This document shows positions 57,291-64,000 of a DNA stretch of 64,000 bases, in pieces. Every line of letters begins with the position of its first letter. Position 1 is the stretch's first letter. The stretch is taken from positions 62,001-126,000 of the forward strand of contig OY744467.1 in the NCBI GenBank assembly GCA_963556145.1. The letters run 5' to 3'. Made by a program: the position numbers and the translations under genes. The DNA is from Hygrocybe punicea (taxonomy: Eukaryota; Basidiomycota; Agaricomycetes; Agaricales; Hygrophoraceae). The notes below the pieces were generated by a model. The model was not told the DNA's origin. It saw only the letters and a list, made by a program, of their open reading frames with translations, and ran no database searches.

Positions 57291-58110
57291 CAACGCCTAG
57301 GAGAAGTTGAGGGATGGTTTGTGTGATGAGCTTCGACACCCATTTGGTGAGATCGATGATAAAACCCGGGAGTGCTACAATGACCCGCCACGTCCACCCC
57401 ACAAACCTTTTCGTCAGTTTGTATATCACGGCGGGCAGGCGTGGTATTGATTTGATAGCCTGCCATATCGCAGGCAGGGATGGGAGACATCTCTTTGGGA
57501 GATCCCAAAACAAATATTTTGGAAAGATCCACACGAAAAACCTGAGCATATCCCGGGTGAAGCCGTATATCGAATATCCGGCATGTTGAATTCGGCGGAT
57601 ACCCGCTCGTTGGGAGTGCTTGAATCGAAGCCAAGCTCCCCTCCGGCAGGTTGGGAGGAGAGTGACGACCTGATAGTGATTGTATTTGGCGGCTAGGTGT
57701 AGAGCGGTGGCACCATCGGGTGCAACGACACTATGGTCGGCCTTGAGGTCATTGAAAAGAAGTTTGACCAGAGGGAGACTCAGGGAGTGAACCTTGCGAT
57801 GCCGCAGCCATCAAAGGTGTTCGCAGGACACGTACCACAGGATCGAAGTAATATTCACCCGTTGCGGAGAGTTCGTCATGACAAGATCGGGATTCCCTGT
57901 GATGGTGGCAGCGTATAGGGGAAGTAAGCCGAGTGTTCGCGTGTCGGACGTGTGCACGAGCGAAGGGTCGGTATCAAGAAGAGATGCGACGTGTGCGATG
58001 TCGCCTGATTTTATGGCAGCGAAGAGGGCCACGACAACATTGGGGCGGTTGACAGTACCACAAGCAGGAACCATGGGGCTGAAGGTACGCGGCTGTGCCA
58101 CTGAACTCAT
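57287..58110 (-). pseudogene. Ankyrin-repeat protein gene, frame-broken
   Basis: From ATG 58110 the frame gives MSSVAQPRTFSP, NVVVALFAAIKSGDIAHVA and DPSLVHTSDTR, the start of an ankyrin array. Shifts near 57885 and near 57795 are needed to continue with TPLMAAASQG and DGATALHLAAKYNHYQVV, both ankyrin consensus. The C-terminal part is hydrophobic and aromatic (MLRFFVWIFPKYLFWDLPKR; VALPGFIIDLTKW), possibly membrane-associated. The reading enters the 151-bp satellite near 57290. Confidence 0.65.
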
Positions 58111-58601
58111 GACAAAGAAGCGTCGGCGTGGTGACTGCGATTCCGTTTCATTGTCGTTTCCTGGTCGTTTGCCGATAGTCAGGTATTGTGGGTTTGATGC
58201 TCATGTTATGCCTAGCATTATCATAGTGATGATTTGTAGCAATGTAACACATAGGTTAGCTACACATTACCTGTCAGATCCGTGCCATTATGCTACCACT
58301 TCTGGCACATATATCTGCCGGCTTCCGGAAATAGTCTTCACCCGACAACATAACCCCCCATCATGTGATCCTTACATTATTCCCTCCCTAATCACACAGG
58401 CCGCCTTTTGAAAGGCTGAAATGGGATAGGAAGCGCGACCGTGCCCTGAGACAGCGGCACGGTCCGAAGGAGTAATAATTAACGTTTTTTGGTATTTTAC
58501 AGTAAGGAACCGTAAAAGGCTATGAAGTGGGAGAGGTGGGGGGGAAGAAAGGAAGAAAGGAAGAAAGGTGATAGGATAGGAAGTAAAATGAAAGCAAAAA
58601 A
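58111..58601. other. Intergenic / retroelement 3' flank
   Basis: Contains a 9-bp stem hairpin (GACCGTGCC...GGCACGGTC, about 58439-58466) and a GGAAGAAA microsatellite (about 58543-58568). These may belong to the 3' end of the tyrosine-recombinase retroelement, whose termini I could not define. Confidence 0.45.
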
Positions 58602-59585
58602 CTAAAAGGAGGCCCGAGGGGCAAGGTGCGCGGCAAGGAGGGCAGGATGATGACGGATGTAAATGCGGAAAGTGTCGGAGGCCCAGCGGCCGATTGCTTG
58701 GATGTGGTCGAGGGACACGCCATCGCGAGCAAGAGCAGTGGCCCCACCAGAACGAAGAGATTGGCCAGCGACTTTGCGGGGGAAGTGAAGACACAAACGG
58801 TGAAGGAACCAGGAGCGGAGGGGCACGGAGCCATCATGGCGGAGCCAGAGTTCCGGGTGGAGCGGGAAGAGAAGGTCGCGGGATGTGAGGTAGGCTTCAA
58901 ATGCAGAGACAGGGTCATCGTGATCGGGTAGTCGACGTAGGAGAATGGTGTTGCCTTCAAACAGCCTGTCAGCCTTATGCCCAGGTAGATGGAAGGAAAA
59001 ACCTTCCGAAAAAAATTTTACTGAGTGCCGCATGACTATCTTTCGGTAATCGCGCAGAGAAGCGCTATCCGGCCACACCAACTCGCCGAGACGGGTGAGG
59101 GCATGGAAGCCTACAAGAAGGAGGGAGAGGAAGAGCTTGTCGTCGTGATCTGAGGACGAGCGGTAGACGTCGCAAAGGGAAACAAGCTCGGAACGGAGGA
59201 GGGGGCGTTTGCGGGTGGTACCAACGGCGCGCATTTTCTTACAACCGCGAAGGGTCCGGGTAACGAGGGGATGAAGGCGATGGGACCGGACATCAGGGTA
59301 GAACGGTTCAAGCTGGGTGCAGATGCCGGAAAGGTAGGCGGAAACGGAGTTGGGCTTGATGTGGTGGCACATGTATACTGTAAAAAAACTAAGAGTTTCA
59401 GGTGTGGGGGCGATAGAAAAACGGTGGGCGGTGCAAAAGGAAATGTAAGAACGTAGTGCAGATGAGTAGGCAAGCATCGAAGAGTGTTCGAGAGAGAAAC
59501 CGAGGGCGACGGCTCGTTCATGAACGAGACGGTCGTGGGTCCAGGCAACCCGAGTGGGCTGCCGGGACCGGCCAAGCGGGTTCAG
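58602..59585 (-). CDS. Tyrosine recombinase of DIRS/Ngaro-type element
   Basis: Integrase of a retroelement that joins DNA circles by site-specific recombination. Conserved boxes are TRLGELVW (first Arg), GQSLRSGGATALARDG (second Arg) and IGRWASDTFRIYIRHHP (catalytic Tyr), as in DIRS-type recombinases. ATG 59477 is the first start, but the frame is open and protein-like upstream to 59585 (TRVAWTHDRLVHERAV), overlapping the stop of the RT ORF. Translation may therefore begin by frameshift or reinitiation. No stops interrupt the ORF. Confidence 0.85.
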   Translation of the reverse strand: MNPLGRSRQPTRVAWTHDRLVHERAVALGFSLEHSSMLAYSSALRSYISFCTAHRFSIAPTPETLSFFTVYMCHHIKPNSVSAYLSGICTQLEPFYPDVRSHRLHPLVTRTLRGCKKMRAVGTTRKRPLLRSELVSLCDVYRSSSDHDDKLFLSLLLVGFHALTRLGELVWPDSASLRDYRKIVMRHSVKFFSEGFSFHLPGHKADRLFEGNTILLRRLPDHDDPVSAFEAYLTSRDLLFPLHPELWLRHDGSVPLRSWFLHRLCLHFPRKVAGQSLRSGGATALARDGVSLDHIQAIGRWASDTFRIYIRHHPALLAAHLAPRASF

Positions 59586-62500
59586 CGTGGATCGGCCCCC
59601 AGCGACAGTCGAGGGGGTAGGAATGTACAGATGCGGAAGTTGGGAAAAGAGGAAAGGAGTACGGTATTATGGAAGCGAGAAAGTGCATCCGCTACGGCAT
59701 TATCGGTACCGCGGACATGGAAGACACGGAGCTCGGCACGAAAGGTGAGGAGAAGGTCGACAGCGGTGATGAGAATTGGGTTGTAGGCCGGCTGGGCGTG
59801 CAAAGTATTGAAAAGGTCTACGGTGTTAGAGTTGTCAGTGAAAACGGCGACACGACGGGGAGTGTATGGAAGGGCGTGAAGCGACCAGTGGAGAGCGGAA
59901 AGGACGGCGAGCGCTTCCCAGAAAAAGATACGGTCGAAGGAAGGATCCGGGATTGCACACTGAAAGCCGACGGACAGTGTGGGGCACCAGAAACCGAGGC
60001 CGGTGAAGGAGGCGTCAGCAAAGAGAACGACGTCGGCCGCGGGAACATCCCAAGAGAAGGACTCAAGGAGAAGGATGCCGGATGAGGACTCCAGATGGCT
60101 AGCGAACCAGAGGAGTTCGCGGGAGAGCGCAACACTGACCCAAATCAGTTGATGCGGTCGCGACTTGCCAGCCATTTTGCAGTACAGGACGGATAACCCG
60201 GGGCGTAAGAGTGGGTATACATTCAAGGCCCAGTTCATCCATCCAGTGAGCCGTTGGAAATCACGTAGAGGGTGTCGACGACCCGGATGGGCGAAGTTGC
60301 GAATGGTGACGAGAAGGTCATCCCGTCGGTCGGGGGCCATGGTAAATGTCATGGCGTTAGGGTCGACATTGAAGCCGATGATAGGCAAGACTGGACCGGC
60401 GAGTTGCTTGGGTTCATCGTGTGGCAGGCCGATTTCGTCCCACAGCATTAAGAGGCGCGCCTGTTTGGCTGGCAACGCCTTGTGGAAGGGTGCGTACCAA
60501 AGGAGATTGCCCTCGAACTCCCACGAGAAAGTGTCGTCAACATAAGTGAAGAGATCGGCGATGGATTTGATAAAGATTGCGATCCAAATAACAAGGCCTA
60601 TGAAGGCTCCCCAAATACTTCCGGCGCCGCGATTACCAAAGTTATTGCAGCGGTCGACGTGCCGGAGGCCATCAACGGTGACGACCTGACGGATTTGCCA
60701 CAGGCGGTGCATAGGAAGGCGTCGGTAGGCCTGGGATACATCAGACTTGAAGACAATTAGACGGACGTGTGGACCATGGAGAGCGCGAACCCGGAGAAGA
60801 GCGTGGCCTAAAAGATGAAGGTCATCAAGCGGGACAGCAACTTTGTCTCGGGGAATGAGTGAGTTGAGGGAGAAAGGCTCAGCACTCTGATCAACGACAA
60901 GCCGGAAAGTTGTGGTTCCGGGCTTGGGCACGACTCCGATCGGGATGGCGTGCATGCCGGGAAGGAGGTCAGGCCCAAACGCCGGAGAGAAACGCCGAAG
61001 GGAGACTTCCTTGTCGCGTTGTGACCGGACAAAATCTTGTTCAGCCTGGTCTCGTAAGATGCGCGCGGAATTGTCCCACGTGAGCGGGCGTGATGGGTCA
61101 TGTTCCGCCCAGGGCCAGAAACCTTCGTACAGTCCCCGGCAGATGGAGTTGACGAGGTCCCGATTCGGGTGGGAGCTGAGTAAACGGCGGAAACGAGAGA
61201 TGTTGATTGGGGTGACGATGTCGAAAAGGTGCGGATTGTCATCAATGGTGCGTAAGGCGGCAATGTTGGCGAATTCTTCAAGAGGCGGAGACGGAAGCGC
61301 AGGCATGCCGTGGGTTGCTAAAGAAAGAGTGACCCGACGGGTCTCGCCGGATTCATTCCAGACGAAAGCCCGAGCGTATTTTGGACATCGCGAACACAGG
61401 GAATACGGCTTACTGTTTTTGGAGGATGTTGCAATCGACGGAGGCATGCTGAGGGGACTGGCACTTTGCGCAAACATGCTTGTAGTCGCAAGTGGATGCA
61501 GTGTTGGGGCATCGTTTGGCGTTCCAGCGTCGGCATGGTTCTCTCCTTTTTGCTGGGTCAGTTCGGGAGCGCTCAGCCGCTCGTGTTTGGCCAGTGCCGG
61601 CTCCGGCGTTTTGGATCCAGAGGACGTGAAGATCGGCGAAACGGGAGAAATCCGTGAGTTCGACGTCACGTCGTTGGGCGGTTCGGATGCGGGTGGCCCG
61701 GTCGTATTGGATAATACGTTGGTGCATGGCGTCAGGAAACGCGGCGAAGAGCTCGCTGATGTGTTTTCCATAGTCACGTAACTCGGCGGCTCGGTGAGGG
61801 AAGACGAAGACAGTGGCTTCACATGTCCGTCCCCATGCGATGACCCACTTCCCGTGGGTGTCGACGACTCTGGCGGGTTTGACGGCTCCGACGACGAACT
61901 CGACGCCACCAATCTTTTCAGAACGTTTGTCATCGTGCGTGACTGAGTATCCGCTGGTGAGGACGTGGTCGAGATCGACGGCGCGTCCGGCGAGAAGGTT
62001 GGTCCATTCAGAGTCCGGAAACTGGGGGCACCGCGCCGAATTGAGCAAGGAGGATTTGGCGAGCTTGGGGTCTCGTGAAATGTTTTCGAGCGTCGACAAC
62101 GTTTGTTGGAGCGAGACAGAAAGGCGAGACGGCTCCAGCTCTTCTTGGATGACCCACGGCAAAGATTTGAGGTCGAGCTTAGGCTTAGACGATGGCTCGA
62201 GCTCTGCTTCGTCACTGGGGCTTCGAGGACGCTTAGGGGCTTTATGAACGGCAGTTTCTTTGTCTGGGGCCGGCGAAGTAACGGGCGACGGCTCCCGCGA
62301 CTGTATGGTAGAGTCGTCGGGTCCTGCTGGTCCATGTTCTGCGGAGGAGTTGTCCAAAACAGTCCCTCGGTTCCTGGCATCATCGCGCCGATGGTCGATG
62401 TTGTCGAGGATGCGGAGATAGACGGCAAACGTGGACTCGAGGACGTGGTCGCCGAGTCCGAGACCGGTGAGCACATCCTGTATTTCGAGGGTGGCTGAGG

Positions 62501-62608
62501 CTTTAGAGATGTCTCCAAGCCGGAAACGGTCCATAATGCGAACGCACTCTTTGACCGTTTCCGCGTCGACGGCGCCAATTGGCGTGGGTGTAGAAGGTGA
62601 GGGTTCAT
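59582..62608 (-). CDS. Reverse transcriptase / RNase H ORF
   Basis: The conserved part starts near 61480. RT boxes are RLVVDQSAEP, FKSDVSQAYRRLP and FTYVDDTFSW (YVDD). RNase H follows, with LFADASFTGLGFW, FFWEALAVLSAL, VFTDNSNTVDLF and NAVADALSRF. There is no DNA methylase domain, which favours an Ngaro-like rather than a DIRS-1-like element. The frame is open back to an ATG at 62608, 16 nt after the gag ATG and in the +1 frame, giving a 1,008-codon ORF that overlaps all of gag. The N-terminal 370 residues have no domain and are probably a compositional by-product. Confidence 0.85.
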   Translation of the reverse strand: MNPHLLHPRQLAPSTRKRSKSAFALWTVSGLETSLKPQPPSKYRMCSPVSDSATTSSSPRLPSISASSTTSTIGAMMPGTEGLFWTTPPQNMDQQDPTTLPYSRGSRRPLLRRPQTKKLPFIKPLSVLEAPVTKQSSSHRLSLSSTSNLCRGSSKKSWSRLAFLSRSNKRCRRSKTFHETPSSPNPPCSIRRGAPSFRTLNGPTFSPDAPSISTTSSPADTQSRTMTNVLKRLVASSSSSEPSNPPESSTPTGSGSSHGDGHVKPLSSSSLTEPPSYVTMENTSASSSPRFLTPCTNVLSNTTGPPASEPPNDVTSNSRISPVSPIFTSSGSKTPEPALAKHERLSAPELTQQKGENHADAGTPNDAPTLHPLATTSMFAQSASPLSMPPSIATSSKNSKPYSLCSRCPKYARAFVWNESGETRRVTLSLATHGMPALPSPPLEEFANIAALRTIDDNPHLFDIVTPINISRFRRLLSSHPNRDLVNSICRGLYEGFWPWAEHDPSRPLTWDNSARILRDQAEQDFVRSQRDKEVSLRRFSPAFGPDLLPGMHAIPIGVVPKPGTTTFRLVVDQSAEPFSLNSLIPRDKVAVPLDDLHLLGHALLRVRALHGPHVRLIVFKSDVSQAYRRLPMHRLWQIRQVVTVDGLRHVDRCNNFGNRGAGSIWGAFIGLVIWIAIFIKSIADLFTYVDDTFSWEFEGNLLWYAPFHKALPAKQARLLMLWDEIGLPHDEPKQLAGPVLPIIGFNVDPNAMTFTMAPDRRDDLLVTIRNFAHPGRRHPLRDFQRLTGWMNWALNVYPLLRPGLSVLYCKMAGKSRPHQLIWVSVALSRELLWFASHLESSSGILLLESFSWDVPAADVVLFADASFTGLGFWCPTLSVGFQCAIPDPSFDRIFFWEALAVLSALHWSLHALPYTPRRVAVFTDNSNTVDLFNTLHAQPAYNPILITAVDLLLTFRAELRVFHVRGTDNAVADALSRFHNTVLLSSFPNFRICTFLPPRLSLGADPR

Positions 62609-62624
62609 TTTGTGAATTAGACAT
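61410..62624 (-). CDS. Gag-like ORF of tyrosine-recombinase retroelement
   Basis: A 404-residue protein from ATG 62624. The N-terminal half has a helical, acidic region and a Pro/Ser linker with KRPRSPSDE. The C-terminus has a Cys/His cluster (CRRWNAKRCP, CDYKHVCAKC, HASVDC) like that at the end of Ngaro/DIRS Gag proteins. The order gag, RT-RNase H, recombinase on one strand defines the element (about 58.6-62.64 kb). All three ORFs are intact, but terminal repeats were not found. Confidence 0.78.
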   Translation of the reverse strand: MSNSQNEPSPSTPTPIGAVDAETVKECVRIMDRFRLGDISKASATLEIQDVLTGLGLGDHVLESTFAVYLRILDNIDHRRDDARNRGTVLDNSSAEHGPAGPDDSTIQSREPSPVTSPAPDKETAVHKAPKRPRSPSDEAELEPSSKPKLDLKSLPWVIQEELEPSRLSVSLQQTLSTLENISRDPKLAKSSLLNSARCPQFPDSEWTNLLAGRAVDLDHVLTSGYSVTHDDKRSEKIGGVEFVVGAVKPARVVDTHGKWVIAWGRTCEATVFVFPHRAAELRDYGKHISELFAAFPDAMHQRIIQYDRATRIRTAQRRDVELTDFSRFADLHVLWIQNAGAGTGQTRAAERSRTDPAKRREPCRRWNAKRCPNTASTCDYKHVCAKCQSPQHASVDCNILQKQ

Positions 62625-62729
62625 GCAAAATGGGCAGATGGGAGGAACGACGTTTATTGCAGAAATAAGGCAGAGAATAATGGCTGGGAACTGGTTAACT
62701 AAAGTAGCAAGAATGGAGAAGCGGGAAGC

Positions 62730-62785
62730 ATACCTCGGAGACGAGACAAGGGGCTTAGGGTGCCCTTGATGTGTTTCCGAGGTAT
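62730..62785. repeat. 10-bp inverted pair ATACCTCGGA/TCCGAGGTAT
   Basis: Exact inverted words at 62730-62739 and 62776-62785, between the gag start and the CAGCTG array. May be part of the element's 5' end. Confidence 0.5.
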
Positions 62786-62833
62786 ATGACGATGCGCAAG
62801 GCAGAAGAATGCACCGGGGGCGATGTAAGGTTG

Positions 62834-62935
62834 ACGTCAGCTGGTGACGACAAGCGATGCGTCAGCTGGTGACGACAGGCGGTGCGTCAGCTGGTGACGG
62901 CTCAGATATTATAGGCTGCGTCAGCTGGTGACAGC
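62834..62935. repeat. Array of four CGTCAGCTGGTGAC sites
   Basis: GTCAGCTGGTGAC, a dyad with a central CAGCTG, begins at 62836, 62861, 62886 and 62920 (spacing 25, 25, 34 bp). The array lies about 210-300 bp upstream of the gag start on the minus strand. It could be an E-box-like promoter array or recombinase sites. Confidence 0.75.
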
Positions 62936-63422
62936 AGCGGGGGAACACGCTGGGTGTTGTGGTGAGCGTGAAGGGCACGGCCGTGTGATTAGCCAAATGT
63001 AAACAAGTTTAAAAGGTGAAAAGTAATACAGAAAAGCGCTTACTCATGCATTTCAACATCCCGTACATTCATCCATTGCTAAGAACTCCCTCCCAGCCTC
63101 CCCAAAAATTACTACCCTCGGAAGTGGAATTATCCTCGCAGTTCTGTGTCATCATTATTTCCGAGTCGTGGGCAGCCCCTGCACCCCACCTCCAAGCCCT
63201 ACGCCCTCGACACCTTCGGATTCTGGGTCAGTGTTGCTGCGTTGTTGGGAAGAGTGGTGACCATAGAAAAGTAACGAGTCGTATCGAAACAATGAACAAG
63301 GTCCTACAACGCATTGCAAAGTTTGGGTACGTGAGTGTCACGCCCCGGGAAAACGACAACCTATTACTACAAGAATACTGTCTCAGCTCAAATAGCGTAG
63401 TAGTAATTGGAATGCATCTTAC
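62936..63422. other. Intergenic, no supported gene
   Basis: A plus-strand frame (63016-63537) overlaps the downstream minus gene, whose spliced frame is better supported. I see nothing else here. Confidence 0.5.
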
Positions 63423-63858
63423 TCAAATCAGGACAATCCCCCTTGCCGAAAAGATAATTTCATTAGTTGAAAGTGACGGCCCAAATTCCCAATCCTCCTC
63501 TTGCTCTTCATCACTTGTGGAATCTGGTTGTGAGTAGCACACACAGTGATCAGACACTCGGCGACGACTGACCTATCTCATCCTGGGCATCATTGGGCTT
63601 GGACCCGGCCATCCCCACATTACCGCTCTCACCAACCCCCAACCGACTAGCTCGGCCGCGTTTCGGCGGAGGCCTATCGCCATTGCGTTTCTTGGACTTC
63701 CGTTTTCGCCCCGCCTTGTCAGAGTCGCTCCCCGGTTCAGACTGTCCACCAATATCGTATACTCCTTGGAAGGCGAGAACCAGGAGGGATTGGATAATTT
63801 GGGTGAGCTCAATCTCTTTGCAATCAGATCTGGGCGGGAGTTTTGAAATTCGATACAT
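63423..63858 (-). CDS. Small charged protein, possibly nuclear
   Basis: Two exons (63858-63573, 63523-63423) joined by a 49-bp intron (GTCAGTCG...AACCAG) give 128 residues. The N-terminal half reads ELTQIIQSLLVLAFQGVYDIGG. A strongly basic stretch (GRKRKSKKRN, PPPKRGR) resembles a nuclear localisation signal. The C-terminus is acidic (STSDEEQEEDWEFG). ATG 63858 is the first in frame. I do not recognise the family. The start codon is 38 bp from that of the divergent gene at 63897. Confidence 0.55.
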
Positions 63859-63896
63859 GTCCGTGAGATCTTGACCTCCTACGCAGCCACACAACG

Positions 63897-64000
63897 ATGC
63901 CTGAGCAGCGACTATCCCAATCCGCTATTGACGGCATTTTCGCCAAGCGGCCCGCTGCCGTCGTCGCCTGGGACACGCTAAAACCGTACAGTTTTGCTTT
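63897..64000 (+). CDS. 5' end of an unidentified gene (cut by window edge)
   Basis: From ATG 63897 the frame is open to the window end for 34 codons (MPEQRLSQSAIDGIFAKRP...). Too little is present to name it. Divergent arrangement with the gene at 63423-63858 suggests a shared short promoter or that one of the two starts is wrong. Confidence 0.4.
   Translation, partial: MPEQRLSQSAIDGIFAKRPAAVVAWDTLKPYSFA

Overview
The window looks like a transposon-rich accessory region of a basidiomycete (Agaricomycete) nuclear genome. Reasons: split genes with GT-AG introns of about 40-80 bp; a chromodomain Ty3 element; KDZ, pogo and DD34E Tc1-type transposases; a Ulp1-type protease gene; a BAH-domain fragment; and a gag-RT-tyrosine recombinase element. 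I saw no tRNA, rRNA or CRISPR array. Family names rest on motifs read by eye, not on searches.

Layout. 1.2-7.7 kb: a young Ty3 chromovirus with intact ends and target duplication. 8.0-10.3 kb: a pogo-like transposase with one nonsense codon. 11.7-17.6 kb: an AAA-ATPase-like fragment, then fragment D and copies A and B of an intron-bearing family with a ParB-like motif, among foldback repeats. 17.6-19.3 kb: a small non-autonomous LTR element (TRIM-1) inside the last exon of copy B. 21.0-26.3 kb: a two-gene DD34E transposon with terminal inverted repeats of at least 176 bp; its transposase is intact and its accessory gene is split by a 1.65-kb solo LTR. 26.4-31.7 kb: an OrsD-like gene running into a KDZ transposase C-terminus, another transposase fragment, a 21-bp minisatellite and a protease fragment. 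31.8-37.9 kb: two divergent paralogues of a P-loop NTPase plus PD-(D/E)XK nuclease family. 39.5-40.8 kb: ParB-like copy C. 40.8-55.0 kb: nested insertions (repeat R2 twice, TRIM-2 with a long TQT-repeat ORF, a Ulp1 gene, a copia element, a foldback MITE, a hAT-like non-autonomous element). 55.2-58.1 kb: a 151-bp satellite abutting a broken ankyrin gene. 58.6-62.6 kb: a gag/RT/tyrosine-recombinase retroelement. 63.4-64.0 kb: two divergent genes that may belong to the host.

The genes form no metabolic pathway. Three threads link the region. First, most differences between repeat copies are CpG transitions, and many broken ORFs carry TGA where CGA is expected, which suggests cytosine methylation and deamination of repeats. 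Second, two gene families (ParB-like, and NTPase-nuclease) occur in several copies and look like selfish or effector-type systems. Third, the insertions nest, so their order can be read: R2 cuts copy C and the copia element, TRIM-1 cuts copy B, TRIM-2 cuts R2, the solo LTR cuts the accessory gene of the DD34E transposon, and a MITE cuts the copia gag-pol.
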